NCBI RefSeq assembly: GCF_030160655.1
Contig: NZ_BSOT01000005.1
Location: 1,073,546-1,137,545 of the forward strand
Reading direction: 5' to 3'
DNA: 64,000 bases
Origin: Agaribacter marinus
GTDB lineage: Bacteria > Pseudomonadota > Gammaproteobacteria > Enterobacterales > Alteromonadaceae
Under the pieces are notes generated by a model, which was given only the letters and a program-made list of their open reading frames with translations, was not told the DNA's origin and did not search any database. The translations under genes and the position numbers were made by a program. Shown here piece by piece: positions 17,841 through 27,838 of the stretch (position 1 is the first letter of the stretch; each line of letters starts with the position of its first letter).

Positions 17841-18698
17841 TTATTTTACTTCCCATTCAATAAGATCAATGACATCCTGACGATATTCACCAATTTCTTT
17901 AACTAGTTTATTTTGTTGCTTTTCAGATGACAGTGTCAATACTGTTAATAACATTGATACCTTTGCGTGTGCGTTTTTCTCGAAAACATCTACTAGTGCC
18001 TCTGAGCGGTATTGTTCAGGGTTATTAATCAGCTCATACAACTCAGCCTTAAATACTGCTTCATTCTGACGCCCTAAAAACGCTTGCTTCAATACGGCTT
18101 GATAATCTTTGTAATAATCAAGCCATAGTTGCCTGCTAGGTAGGAAGCTTGAATAACTGTTTTTAACAAATTGTTTTTGCTCATCATTCAAGCGCCCTAT
18201 CCAATCTGAAGCATCATCTTTAAACGCCTTAAACCAATTATTTTGTTGTCGAGATGCTGTTTTTGCTAACTCATCAGCAAGTTCTTCCTGTTCTTCCTCC
18301 AATTTTTCAGCCAAGGCAATAAAAAACTCATCTACTTGTTTATCATTTAATGACATTGCCATATCTACTAAGTCGCTAGAAATATGTGCTCGAATGCGTT
18401 CCCAATGCGCCCGCGCTTTATGTCGGTGATACAAAATGCGCTCAAAACTCATTTGTTGCGACCCTAGATCTGCTATGACTTCATCTAAATGTGCTAAATA
18501 TTTGGGCATTTCTGTTGATTTATGCCATATCAACCAATTGTGTAGATGTTTGTCGAAAGTGGCCTCTTGCTCATCTGTAAATTCAATATAGTCGTCTAGG
18601 TACCAATAAATTAACCAATCAAAATTTTTGTAAGTGAATTTAGTTGAACACCCAGCAAGCATGAACACAGATAAAAGCACCATTAATATTTTTTTCAC
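17841..18698 (-). CDS. DUF6279 family lipoprotein
   Basis: The 285-residue protein starts at GTG 18698, behind AAGGAA, with a lipoprotein signal peptide (lipobox LAGC, cysteine 17). An almost entirely helical domain follows, rich in W, Q, E and K. The opening of the mature part (YKNFDWLIYWYLDDYIEF) is characteristic of DUF6279 lipoproteins of gammaproteobacteria. Function is unknown; it should be anchored in the outer membrane facing the periplasm. It lies 58 bp upstream of the EamA gene on the same strand. Confidence 0.82.
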   Translation of the reverse strand: MKKILMVLLSVFMLAGCSTKFTYKNFDWLIYWYLDDYIEFTDEQEATFDKHLHNWLIWHKSTEMPKYLAHLDEVIADLGSQQMSFERILYHRHKARAHWERIRAHISSDLVDMAMSLNDKQVDEFFIALAEKLEEEQEELADELAKTASRQQNNWFKAFKDDASDWIGRLNDEQKQFVKNSYSSFLPSRQLWLDYYKDYQAVLKQAFLGRQNEAVFKAELYELINNPEQYRSEALVDVFEKNAHAKVSMLLTVLTLSSEKQQNKLVKEIGEYRQDVIDLIEWEVK

Positions 18699-18919
18699 GC
18701 CGACATTTCCTTCAGATTTATTTTTATTGTCATTTTTTGCTATCTTATTAAGCGTAATCGTTTGAATTTACGTATGGCATACCAAAATACGAATTCATTG
18801 CAGGTAGTTAGATTTGCTTTTTCAATCCTAGTGAAAAATTAGCAACATCTGCATGTAGCAACTTGCTTCCATTTGAACTTTATTACTTAGTACGACCAAA
18901 TAAAATAAAAAGGATTCAT

Positions 18920-19915
18920 ATGGCTATAAAAAAAATTGCGGTACTTACCTCTGGTGGTGACGCACCGGGCATGAATGCTTGTATTCGCGCAGTATGTTTA
19001 GCCGCTATTAGCGTTGGCGCAGACGTTATTGGTTACAAATACGGTTACAATGGTCTGTTAAAACAAGAATATATTCCATTAGATCAGTATGTCGTTCGAA
19101 ATCTACTGCAACGCGGCGGCACCATTTTACACAGCGCGCGTTGCGAAAAATTTAAGCACCCTGAGCAAATAGAACTTGCTGCAAAACACTTGGAAGACAT
19201 CAACGTTGATGGGCTTGTGGTGATTGGTGGTGATGGCTCTTTCAGAGGGGCAAAAAAATTACAGGCGGTCTGGGATAAACCGGTTATTGGTGTGCCAGGC
19301 ACTATTGACAATGACATCACAGGTACTGATTACACGGTTGGGTATCACACAGCAATCCAGACTGCGGTAGAAAGCCTAGACAAAGTGAGAGACACCGCAG
19401 AAGCATTTGAACGTATTTTCGTCGTAGACGTTATGGGTAGAGAAGCTGGATATATCGCCTTAAACTCGGCCATTTCTGCAGGTGCTGACCATGTATTGCT
19501 GCCAGAAACATTTACATCCGCCGCAGAAGAGTTAGTAAAAATATTAGATAAATTAGACAAGCGCAGAAAAAACCGCGCAAATAAAAGCCATATTATAGTG
19601 ATAACAGAAAACTTATGGCCAGGCGGCTTAAATGTGTTGGCGGATTCTTTACAAGCAGAGTCTGGTGTCGATGTCAGAATACTGACTTTAGGTCATGTTC
19701 AGCGTGGCGGCTCACCGGTTTGGCAAGATAGATTGCTAGCCACTAAATTAGGCACTTATGCAGTGGAACTCATTCAGCAAAATGAAAAAGGCATGATGTC
19801 GGCTATTAGTCATCGCTTACCCGCAGCAATACCACTAAACGATGATACTTTAACACGCAAAGAATTGAACACTTACTCAATGAAAATTAGAGACGAAATA
19901 ACACTTTTAGGCTAG
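18920..19915 (+). CDS. pfkA: 6-phosphofructokinase, ATP type
   Basis: The 331-residue protein has all the PfkA motifs: LTSGGDAPGMNACIRA near the N-terminus, VIGGDGSFRGA (Gly at the position that separates ATP-PFK from PPi-PFK), PGTIDNDITGTDYTVG carrying the catalytic Asp, MGREAGYIAL, and LGHVQRGGSP. It phosphorylates fructose 6-phosphate in glycolysis. The start at ATG 18920 follows AAAAAGGA and gives the conserved N-terminus; the upstream extension to 18863 is not conserved-looking. A perfect 15-bp stem-loop overlaps the stop codon. Confidence 0.95.
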   Translation: MAIKKIAVLTSGGDAPGMNACIRAVCLAAISVGADVIGYKYGYNGLLKQEYIPLDQYVVRNLLQRGGTILHSARCEKFKHPEQIELAAKHLEDINVDGLVVIGGDGSFRGAKKLQAVWDKPVIGVPGTIDNDITGTDYTVGYHTAIQTAVESLDKVRDTAEAFERIFVVDVMGREAGYIALNSAISAGADHVLLPETFTSAAEELVKILDKLDKRRKNRANKSHIIVITENLWPGGLNVLADSLQAESGVDVRILTLGHVQRGGSPVWQDRLLATKLGTYAVELIQQNEKGMMSAISHRLPAAIPLNDDTLTRKELNTYSMKIRDEITLLG

Positions 19916-19937
19916 CTAAATCTAGCTAGCCTAAAAG
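19904..19937. terminator. Perfect 15-bp inverted repeat between convergent genes, probable bidirectional terminator
   Basis: Left arm CTTTTAGGCTAGCTA (19904-19918), loop AATC, right arm TAGCTAGCCTAAAAG (19923-19937), fully complementary. The left arm includes the last codons and the TAG stop of pfkA. Convergent genes end on both sides. There is no long T-run outside the stem, so it is either a weak intrinsic terminator or a 3'-end stabiliser. Confidence 0.65.
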
Positions 19938-19949
19938 CATTCGACCGCA

Positions 19950-20411
19950 TTAATATTGGATATTGGCGCGTTTAAACCAATGTACCCACCACCACATAGG
20001 ACCCACTAGCAAATAACGCAAATCTTCCAAAAATGATGGCTGTTTACCTTCAATTTTATGGCCAACAAATTGAATAACCCACATAAACACAAACAATGCG
20101 ATGCAAAAATACAAAACATTAATGCCCGCATTTGCCAACGCGACTAACCCCACAAAAACTCCTATGGTTAACAGCGTCATAGCGGCACCCATGGCACCTG
20201 ATAACTTGAAGTAATACATTAACACTGGTACGGCTAGTATATGCGCCCAAGTAATATTCATTGCTGCAATAAATGCTGGTACCGGAATAAGCCAAACGAG
20301 TCCAATCGTGACGAAGTAAATACTCGGTACTGCAATCGCGTGAATTAATACATTTGTCCTGTTTTGGTGGCTTTCACTATAACGGTTGATCAACCGTTCC
20401 ACTTCTCTCAT
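19950..20411 (-). CDS. DUF962 / Mpo1-like membrane protein
   Basis: This 153-residue protein opens with the DUF962 signature region (YSESHQNRTNVLIHAIAVP, histidines likely iron ligands), then several TM helices and a final EDLRYLLVGPMWW segment typical of the family. Yeast Mpo1 of this family is a Fe(II)-dependent dioxygenase in fatty-acid alpha-oxidation. Whether the bacterial members do the same is not known. The start at ATG 20411 follows a very strong GGAGGTGATG; the longer frame to 20474 lacks one. Confidence 0.85.
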   Translation of the reverse strand: MREVERLINRYSESHQNRTNVLIHAIAVPSIYFVTIGLVWLIPVPAFIAAMNITWAHILAVPVLMYYFKLSGAMGAAMTLLTIGVFVGLVALANAGINVLYFCIALFVFMWVIQFVGHKIEGKQPSFLEDLRYLLVGPMWWWVHWFKRANIQY

Positions 20412-20613
20412 GACATCACCTCCAACTTTTATGGCAACACAACCACATAAAAACCATTCAACAACCGTTAACATTTACATTACATAAATAACACTGGTAT
20501 GACAAGCGTATTATTTATGCTAATTAGCGAGCCGATTGAAAAATCATATGCTGCAACTTTTACCATCTAGCGGCGTAAATCGCTTATGAAAACTAACTTT
20601 AGGAGTTTTTCTG

Positions 20614-20859
20614 ATGAGCGATACCAGAGCTGAAAGCAAATTGACATGGAGCGTATGTATTTTATTTACGCTTGCCTTTATAATGTTGTACAACGCGTTT
20701 GGCAGCAACGAAAAAAATACTCAATACCCGTCACAAGCTATTCCTCAACAACTAAAAGAAATTGTTGAACATGATACGTTGACACCTAAGAACAAGGAAA
20801 CGATGCTTCCTGCCGCTCAAACACCAGAGAAAACTTTTTTAAAAGAAAGTTTAAAGTGA
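20614..20859 (+). CDS. Small single-TM hypothetical protein
   Basis: 81 residues with one TM helix at about residues 11-28 (WSVCILFTLAFIMLYNAF) and a hydrophilic, lysine/proline/glutamate-rich tail likely in the periplasm. The start ATG has AGGAG ten bases upstream. No family is recognised. It sits alone between the DUF962 and S9 peptidase genes. Confidence 0.6.
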   Translation: MSDTRAESKLTWSVCILFTLAFIMLYNAFGSNEKNTQYPSQAIPQQLKEIVEHDTLTPKNKETMLPAAQTPEKTFLKESLK

Positions 20860-21068
20860 CACCTGACAGATATTGCGGAATATCTATCAGCTACAATCAA
20901 AATACCCAAGCTATTCACTTCCCATAAGTGACCTTGAACTGACTCGCTTACCCGAGCCTTTTGAAACTAACAAGGATAATTTATGAGCTGTTTTAAATTT
21001 CTGCCGTATTAAGCCGCATGCTTACAACTATTAAAAACGACAACTATAAGAAACGACAGGGAACAACA

Positions 21069-23165
21069 ATGACAATAAAGCAGAATAAATGGCTAAAGGC
21101 TGCAGCGAGTGCTTCACTGCTCGCTTTGGCTTTGCCCAGCATAGCTGACGACCATAAACAAACTGATACAAAACAAAGCACTGAAAGTGTTTTGACGTAC
21201 AAAGACTTGTTCAATATTGAATATGCCGCCAATCTGACCATGATGCCTGATGGCGAACATGTGATCTATGAACGCCGCAGTATGGATATTATGACCGATA
21301 GCCAGCGCATCAACTTATGGAAAGTGTCGCTAGACGGTGAAACTCACTTACCTTTGTTGTCTGATACAAAAAACCACTTTAGTCCCGTGTTTTCAAAAGA
21401 CGGAAAAAAGCTTGCTTATTTGTCGAGTAAAGAAGGCAACGTACAGATATATGTGCGCGACCTTGCTACGGGTAGTACTGCGCGAGTAACAGATGTCGCG
21501 ATGTCACCTAGCGGGCTGAGTTTTTCACCCGATGGCAAGCAACTAGCCTTCGTGATGTTCACGCCAGATAAACCCAAGCCATTGTTTAAACTAGACTTTA
21601 AACCAAAAGACGCAAAATGGGCGAAGGACGCGCAATATATTGACCAAACATTATTTCAACGAGATGGCAGTGGTATGAAGCGCCCGGGTAATATGCATGT
21701 TTATGTTGTTCCTAGTATTGGTGGCACACCACGCCAAATTACGTCGGGTAAGCATGATTTTGCAAATACCATTGCTTGGAGTATGGATGGAAAGCACCTT
21801 GTTGTGTCGGTTAACTTGCGTGAAGACAGCGATTTTGATGTGTTTAACTCAGATTTGCATAAAGTAAATGTTGAAAGCGGAGAAATAACATCACTGACGA
21901 CAAGCAGCGGTCCTGAAAGCTCACCAATGCTTAGTCCTAAAGGCGATAAGATTGCATTTATTGGGTTTGAGGACAATGGTAAGTCGAACCAAATTACTCA
22001 CCTGTATGCAATGAATGCTGATGGCAGCAATATTGCGTCTTTAACACCAGATTTAGACCGTTCTGTGTCTAACATCAACTGGGCAAGTAATGGCAAAGGC
22101 TTATATTTCACCTATGATAGCGAAGGCAAAAAACACCTAGCCTACGTAAGTTTGTCCGGTAAGATGAAGGTGGTATCTGATGCCCTTGGTGGACAGAGTA
22201 TCGGGCGCCCTTACACCTCAGGCGACTATGCTTTTTCAAGTAAAGGCGAGGTTGTGATTACTTTGTCATCAGGTGATCGCCCTGCCGATTTAGCACTGGT
22301 AAATAAGCGCGGAAAAGTATCTACGCTTACTGATTTAAATAGTGACGTGTTTGATCATAAAACGCTAGAGAAGCCAGAACTTATGACACTGAAAAGCACC
22401 GTTGACGAGCGCGAATTGATGGCGTGGATTGTAAAGCCACCAAAATTTGATCCAAATAAAAAATACCCGCTGATTTTGGAAATACATGGCGGCCCGCACA
22501 CGGCTTATGGTCCTGAATTTTCAGCAGAAGTGCAAATGTTTGCAGCAGCAGGTTACGTTGTCGTGTATGGCAATCCACGTGGTTCGACTTCACAAGGTGA
22601 AGAGTTTGCTAACTTAATTGATAAAAACTACCCATCGCAAGACTACAATGACCTGATGGACATGGTCGATGGCGTGATTGGGAAAGGCTATGTAGACGAA
22701 GAAAACTTGTTTGTTACGGGTGGCTCAGGCGGTGGTGTATTGACCGCATGGATTATTGCAAAGACCGATCGCTTTAAAGCCGCAGTGGTTGCAAAGCCAG
22801 TGATTAACTGGGTAAGTATGATTGGTACGTCAGACATATACACCTTTATGACCCGCTATTGGTTTACGGACTTACCCTGGAATGACATAGACCAATATTG
22901 GAAGCGCTCACCCTTAAGCTTAGTTGGCAATGTAAAAACGCCAACGATGGTACTTACCGGTGAGTTAGATGTTCGAACGCCAATGGCAGAAAGCGAACAA
23001 TATTATGGTGCATTGCGTTTAGAAGGTGTTGAAAGTTCGTTAGTCCGTATTCAGGGCGCATATCACGGCATTGCCGCCAAACCCTCTAATTTAGCGCGAA
23101 AAATAGGCTATATTGTTGCTTGGTTTGATAAATATAAGGATGAGGATGTAAAACAAAGCAATTAG
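21069..23165 (+). CDS. S9-family prolyl oligopeptidase-type peptidase, exported
   Basis: About 698 residues: signal peptide (cleaved near SIADD), an N-terminal seven-bladed WD40/TolB-like propeller with repeated S-P-D-G-K-x-L motifs, and a C-terminal alpha/beta hydrolase. The hydrolase carries nucleophile motif TGGSGGGVLTAW (the usual GxSxGG), Asp in LTGELDVRTP and His in GAYHGIAAKP. It should cleave oligopeptides in the periplasm like dipeptidyl-peptidase or acylaminoacyl-peptidase relatives. ATG 21069 is preferred for its CAGGGAA ribosome-binding site and clean signal peptide over the ORF's upstream ATG at 21018. Confidence 0.92.
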   Translation: MTIKQNKWLKAAASASLLALALPSIADDHKQTDTKQSTESVLTYKDLFNIEYAANLTMMPDGEHVIYERRSMDIMTDSQRINLWKVSLDGETHLPLLSDTKNHFSPVFSKDGKKLAYLSSKEGNVQIYVRDLATGSTARVTDVAMSPSGLSFSPDGKQLAFVMFTPDKPKPLFKLDFKPKDAKWAKDAQYIDQTLFQRDGSGMKRPGNMHVYVVPSIGGTPRQITSGKHDFANTIAWSMDGKHLVVSVNLREDSDFDVFNSDLHKVNVESGEITSLTTSSGPESSPMLSPKGDKIAFIGFEDNGKSNQITHLYAMNADGSNIASLTPDLDRSVSNINWASNGKGLYFTYDSEGKKHLAYVSLSGKMKVVSDALGGQSIGRPYTSGDYAFSSKGEVVITLSSGDRPADLALVNKRGKVSTLTDLNSDVFDHKTLEKPELMTLKSTVDERELMAWIVKPPKFDPNKKYPLILEIHGGPHTAYGPEFSAEVQMFAAAGYVVVYGNPRGSTSQGEEFANLIDKNYPSQDYNDLMDMVDGVIGKGYVDEENLFVTGGSGGGVLTAWIIAKTDRFKAAVVAKPVINWVSMIGTSDIYTFMTRYWFTDLPWNDIDQYWKRSPLSLVGNVKTPTMVLTGELDVRTPMAESEQYYGALRLEGVESSLVRIQGAYHGIAAKPSNLARKIGYIVAWFDKYKDEDVKQSN

Positions 23166-23299
23166 ACTTGTCGTCGTATAGTACGCAAATGCAGCCCTAT
23201 AAAGATAAATAGTGTTATGTTCTTTGCTCAACGAGATGTGATTGTTACTATGCGGCACATAATAACTAACACAAATATGAGTCTGTTGGATTTATCTGT

Positions 23300-25120
23300 A
23301 TGACTAAAGCTAAAAAAATCACACGCGACAATATCGCAGTAAAATATAAAGTTTCACCCACTAGCCTTGCAGAACATATTTTTTCTGTGTCGTTAAGCAT
23401 ATCTGCAAACGAGTTACGCTCGTTAACGCTTAGCCTACCTGCTTGGATCCCTGGCAGTTACATGATAAGAGACTTTGCTCGCAATATCTTAGACATATCC
23501 TGTACCAATGAAAAAGTTCACATTACACCCATTGATAAACAGACTTGGCACGTAAGCAATAAATCCGATATAGCGCTTGGCGATATCCAAATAAATTATC
23601 ATGTGTTTGCGTTTGATTTGTCAGTCAGAAGTGCATACATCAACGACGAATATGCGTTTTTTAATGGCACCAGTGTTTTTCTTAAAGTGCATGAGTTTGA
23701 AAACAACAAACATATCGTCACGATTGATAAAACAGACACAATGCCTTGGGCAGAGATTGTTACGTCGATGCCATGCGATGATACATCCTCCCCTAGTGAC
23801 AATTTGCGGGTGTTTTCATGTGACAACTACTGTAGTGTCATCGATCATCCCGTACTTATTGGTAAGTGCACACGAAAGTCGTTTGATGTGGATGGCGTAA
23901 CGTTTCACTTAGTATTTACGGGTGAGCACGATTTAAATATGTCACGCATGTGCAATGACCTTGCGCCTATTTGCCGTCATCACATGCAGTTATTCGGTGA
24001 TATGCCAGTCGATGAATATTGGTTTATCACGCTACTATGTAAAGATGGTTTTGGCGGCTTAGAGCATAGTGCGAGTACTATATTGCAATACGCGGTTAGC
24101 GCCTTGCCAAAATCTAACGAACAACAAGGCATGGACGACGGCTATCGAGACTTTTTGAGCCTATGTTCACATGAACTATTTCATTTATGGCATGTAAAAC
24201 GCAATAAACCTGATGTATATGTGCAACCAGATTTAAGCCAAGAAGTGTATTCTCCACAATTGTGGATTTATGAAGGTTTTACATCGCTTTACGACGATTT
24301 GACCTTGGCCCGCACAGGTATAATATCACCAGAAGGTTACTGCCAAATTCTTGGTCAAAATATCACTCGCCTGCTACGCAATCCTGGCCGACATAAACAA
24401 AGTGTTGCGGAATCTAGTTTTTATGCGTGGACCAAGTTTTATAAACAAGACGCCAGCTCAGTAAACCATATAGTGAGCTACTATTTAAAAGGCGGTATTG
24501 TCGCATTGGCTTTAGATATTAGAATTCGTGAACTGAGTAAAAATACGTGCAATTTAGATACAGTAATGCAAGAAATTTGGAAGCAATACGGTGCAAAGGA
24601 TATAGGGACGCCAAATACACTTATTCATGATATCTGCCGAGATAGTTTAGACATGGATATTGCGCCATTCTTAGATACTGCTGTCGAAACCACGATGGAT
24701 TTACCCTTATCTCAATTATTAAATGCATTGGGCTTGCACTTGCACCTTCGCGCTCGTTCAGGAAACGACGACAAAGGCGGAAAGCCAGCGGAAATAGAGA
24801 TAGCGAGAGACTTTGGCGCATTAAGCAAAGATCAACCGGTTGGCACCATGATAACGCAAGTGCTAGAAGGACGAGCGGCATGCGACGCTGGATTGCAATT
24901 ACAGGACAATCTAATTGCAATTAACAATGTAGAAGTAAATAGCAAAAACCTAGGCAGAGAGTTAAATGCCTTACATATTGGCAGTGAATGCGACCTTTGT
25001 GTATTGCGAGATGGGCGACTACTGCATTTGAAAATGCCGGTCAGAGAAGCAATTAAAGATACATGCTACATCACTATAGATGACGCAGATACATTTAAAA
25101 AATGGCTTACTTTACTCTAG
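23300..25120 (+). CDS. M61-family (glycyl aminopeptidase-like) metallopeptidase with PDZ domain
   Basis: The 606-residue protein has the M61 N-terminal beta domain, the zinc motif HELFH (in CSHELFHLWHVKR), the downstream glutamate in YEGFTSLYDD, and a C-terminal PDZ domain (GTMITQVLEGRAACDAGLQ, then DNLIAINNVEV). No signal peptide is seen, so it is probably cytoplasmic. The family prefers N-terminal Gly/Ala. It follows the S9 peptidase gene by 134 bp on the same strand and may be part of a peptide-catabolism pair. Its last 9 bp overlap the convergent M23 gene. Confidence 0.92.
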   Translation: MTKAKKITRDNIAVKYKVSPTSLAEHIFSVSLSISANELRSLTLSLPAWIPGSYMIRDFARNILDISCTNEKVHITPIDKQTWHVSNKSDIALGDIQINYHVFAFDLSVRSAYINDEYAFFNGTSVFLKVHEFENNKHIVTIDKTDTMPWAEIVTSMPCDDTSSPSDNLRVFSCDNYCSVIDHPVLIGKCTRKSFDVDGVTFHLVFTGEHDLNMSRMCNDLAPICRHHMQLFGDMPVDEYWFITLLCKDGFGGLEHSASTILQYAVSALPKSNEQQGMDDGYRDFLSLCSHELFHLWHVKRNKPDVYVQPDLSQEVYSPQLWIYEGFTSLYDDLTLARTGIISPEGYCQILGQNITRLLRNPGRHKQSVAESSFYAWTKFYKQDASSVNHIVSYYLKGGIVALALDIRIRELSKNTCNLDTVMQEIWKQYGAKDIGTPNTLIHDICRDSLDMDIAPFLDTAVETTMDLPLSQLLNALGLHLHLRARSGNDDKGGKPAEIEIARDFGALSKDQPVGTMITQVLEGRAACDAGLQLQDNLIAINNVEVNSKNLGRELNALHIGSECDLCVLRDGRLLHLKMPVREAIKDTCYITIDDADTFKKWLTLL

Positions 25121-25942
25121 TGTATCCAACAAGAGCGCGGGATCAAGGCGCTCTTTAAACCAGTTAATACGCCAATCCAAATGCGGGCCCGTTACACGGC
25201 CGGTTGCTCCTATTTCTGCAATTAGTTCGCCCTGCTCTACTCGCTGCCCTTCTTTTACATGTATTTTACTCAAGTGAATAAAAGTGGAAGATACGCCAAA
25301 TCCGTGGTCGATTAATAGGGTACCACCAGAATAATACATGTCAGCATGCGCTAAGGTAACAATACCGCCAATTGGCGCAACCACTGGCTCACCGACCTTA
25401 TTCGCTATGTCCAAGCCAAAGTGTGGACGCTTAGGCTCACCATTGAAGTAACGTTGACTACCATAAACGCCTGAAATTCTGCCTTTTGCTGGCATAATTA
25501 AATCTGACAAAAAGTCATTTAAGTCACTATTTGTTTGTCTTGCTTTGGCAACAGCGGCATTGTCGTTGCGGATCCTTGCTAACACCGCCTGTGGTGGGCT
25601 AACGTATTTCTTTGCCACACCTTCAATTTTGTCTATCTTATAAATACGCTTTTCTAAATTAATAAGGTGTTTACTAGGCAATTCCATACTAGGTGATTGC
25701 CATTTTAAGACGTTTTTTAGCGTGGCATCACGACCAAACCCAATGACAAAATCACCTGTCGAAGATACTTTCACCGGCTTTTCGTTCAGCCAAATTTGCG
25801 TACCTGCTTCGACTTTTCCTCGAATTAAGCTGCCTTGTGTTAGTTTTCCGTTCAGCACTGGCTGGTGAATGTGTGCATCCGATGCATACGTATATGCATT
25901 CGTCAAAATTAACATCACACAACTGAAAAAGACGCTACGCAC
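25112..25942 (-). CDS. M23-family (LytM-like) peptidoglycan endopeptidase, exported
   Basis: About 276 residues from a GTG at 25942: a signal peptide (SVFFSCVMLILTNAYTYA), an N-terminal beta domain, and a C-terminal LytM domain with HFGLDIAN (first zinc ligands), DHGFGVSSTFIHLS and GPHLDWRINW. The last motif is HxD in place of the usual HxH, a known variant in some Gram-negative M23 proteins. The GTG is chosen because it starts the signal peptide exactly; the longer ORF to 26008 overlaps the QueD-like gene by 74 bp. It should cut peptidoglycan cross-links in the periplasm. Overlap of start and upstream stop suggests coupling to the QueD-like gene. Confidence 0.87.
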   Translation of the reverse strand: MRSVFFSCVMLILTNAYTYASDAHIHQPVLNGKLTQGSLIRGKVEAGTQIWLNEKPVKVSSTGDFVIGFGRDATLKNVLKWQSPSMELPSKHLINLEKRIYKIDKIEGVAKKYVSPPQAVLARIRNDNAAVAKARQTNSDLNDFLSDLIMPAKGRISGVYGSQRYFNGEPKRPHFGLDIANKVGEPVVAPIGGIVTLAHADMYYSGGTLLIDHGFGVSSTFIHLSKIHVKEGQRVEQGELIAEIGATGRVTGPHLDWRINWFKERLDPALLLDTLE

Positions 25943-26810
25943 CGGCGACAATCGCTCCTTTCCCAACACCTTCAAATGCTCGGACTTGAATACTATCGGG
26001 GTTACCATGCTTTAATACTTCGTATACATGTTGCGCTATACATTCGACAGTTGAATCGTATTCAATGAGATCACATGCACTTTTAGGCATCGCTAGCTCA
26101 AACTTTCCTTGAGACGCTTCATATTGAAAGCATAAGTGTGTTTCGTCACTAATACCTGCTTGCTTCACATCTAATTCATCAGCGGTTATAAGATCTTCCG
26201 TCGTACCAATGTAAATATCTCGCCAACGATCTGCCCATTGTTGCTCCAACAAAAAATCACGTTCGTCATTACGATAAATCATTATTTTTGAACGATGCCC
26301 GTGCGCTATGCGTTGACAATTACCTTCATGCTTTTTAAGCCCATGCGTGTAATGATAAAATGGAGACGTAATTTCTTCAGCTCTCAGAAATATATCAATA
26401 CCCTGTACATTTTCTGGTAAGTGCGTCGCAATAATATCTTTCAAATAAGCAATAACACTCGGCCTATCGATAATTGAGGAATACACAAACGCATATGCCT
26501 CTGGTGGGCAAAACAAATGAATCGTCTTATCATCAGCATATGTAAATTCAACGTTTACACGCCCAAGTTCATCATCATGCGTAATTTGGGTACCGTCATA
26601 TTCTGCGGGAATCACTAGTTTGTGGTCAACGTACTCATCAATGATGCCTTTCAACTGCTTTTTTACGATACCAAAATCCTGGATCATACTTTCGTCATTT
26701 AAACCGCCATCAAGAATAATATCGACTATCCAACTTTCACCTACCATGCCACGTTCAGGGCATAAATAAGAAAAATCCATAATAGTTAAATCATTCACAA
26801 AAAGCTTCAT
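25935..26810 (-). CDS. Two-domain 6-carboxytetrahydropterin synthase (QueD-like) protein
   Basis: The 291-residue protein appears to be two PTPS/QueD-type repeats. The N-terminal half keeps the fold segments (DFGIVKKQLKGIIDEYVDHKLVIP) but has lost the zinc histidines at the expected place. The C-terminal half has GNCQRIAHGHRSKI, matching the catalytic Cys and HGH zinc motif. QueD makes 6-carboxytetrahydropterin for queuosine and other deazapurines. With one degenerate half, this may be a divergent enzyme. It is translationally coupled to yejK (ATGA overlap) and overlaps the M23 start. Confidence 0.8.
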   Translation of the reverse strand: MKLFVNDLTIMDFSYLCPERGMVGESWIVDIILDGGLNDESMIQDFGIVKKQLKGIIDEYVDHKLVIPAEYDGTQITHDDELGRVNVEFTYADDKTIHLFCPPEAYAFVYSSIIDRPSVIAYLKDIIATHLPENVQGIDIFLRAEEITSPFYHYTHGLKKHEGNCQRIAHGHRSKIMIYRNDERDFLLEQQWADRWRDIYIGTTEDLITADELDVKQAGISDETHLCFQYEASQGKFELAMPKSACDLIEYDSTVECIAQHVYEVLKHGNPDSIQVRAFEGVGKGAIVAGA

Positions 26811-27838
26811 TCGTTGTTTTCCTGCGCTTGTTGTTCAGCCTTGAGCAATTGGTCTTTTAAATTTGGTGGTATCCCTTGAATCGTAATTCTGTCGTTTACT
26901 ACATCAAAATGCACCCTATCGCCCAGCAACTTACGATCAAAGCTGATATTTACGCCAGCGCCCGCGCCTGAAAACTTTTTCATCGCGGTAAGCATACTTC
27001 GGTCGGCCTGAAAGCTTTTCTCTAGGGGCTCAGCCTGCTTAGCATTGTAAGAAGAAAAGCTTGCTTCAGTAGTATCATTTTTAGGCAGAACATCATCTAA
27101 CTCAGCAATATATATGTCTTCGCCAAGGTCAATTTTTTGTTTGTAATACTGTGCAACGGCTTCACGATGTTGGTGTTTTTCATTTGGATCGACCTGTTCA
27201 ACCGCTAAAAACTCGTCAACTTGCTGCACGAGTCGTTTGTTCTGTTGCTTAATATCGACTAACTCTTCACAACCCACAAATTGCATGAAAAAATCAGATA
27301 CTTTACGACCCATTCTTCCCTTTAAAAAGGAAATATAGCGATTAAGTTCAGGCTGTATCTCAAAATCCGTTAAATCTATGCGAATGGCAATTTGCATTTT
27401 ACTCAAATCTAGATGTTGACTCTGGCTAATTTCTAAGTGCTGATTTACTTCAACATGATCCTTGGTATCAAGCATTGCGATCAATAAATAACGGGTTGCT
27501 AAGTATTCATATTGACTAAATATCACATAACCGGTTTCAACCATGCCTTCATTAACAATGCTTTCTAGTAGGCGACTACCTGCTTGCAAGCTGAATTCGT
27601 GGAAATCAACCGTTTCGGCTATGCAACTTTTAAGTAAGTCGTTAAAGTCAGGGTTTTCTTCGACAAAACCACCCACACCTTTACCCGGCTTAGCATTAAA
27701 AGTGGAATGAAGTTGTTCAGCCAAGTTACTGATGTGCTCATTAATATCGAATACACTGCCACGAGGCAAAAAATGCAATTTTCCATCATCTGATAATAAG
27801 ATGCGATGTACAACGAACTGCTCAACACTCGTACTCAT
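26807..27838 (-). CDS. yejK: Nucleoid-associated protein YejK (NdpA)
   Basis: This 343-residue protein matches YejK/NdpA throughout, including the N-terminal VHRI...LRxRGSVFDI-like start, VGGFVEENPDFNDLL, FIxFLKGRMGRKVSDFFMQF and a C-terminal ISFDRKLLGDRVHFD. YejK binds the nucleoid and is reported to affect topoisomerase IV. It is transcribed divergently from yejL, as in many gammaproteobacteria, and its stop overlaps the QueD-like start by 4 bp. Confidence 0.92.
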   Translation of the reverse strand: MSTSVEQFVVHRILLSDDGKLHFLPRGSVFDINEHISNLAEQLHSTFNAKPGKGVGGFVEENPDFNDLLKSCIAETVDFHEFSLQAGSRLLESIVNEGMVETGYVIFSQYEYLATRYLLIAMLDTKDHVEVNQHLEISQSQHLDLSKMQIAIRIDLTDFEIQPELNRYISFLKGRMGRKVSDFFMQFVGCEELVDIKQQNKRLVQQVDEFLAVEQVDPNEKHQHREAVAQYYKQKIDLGEDIYIAELDDVLPKNDTTEASFSSYNAKQAEPLEKSFQADRSMLTAMKKFSGAGAGVNISFDRKLLGDRVHFDVVNDRITIQGIPPNLKDQLLKAEQQAQENNE

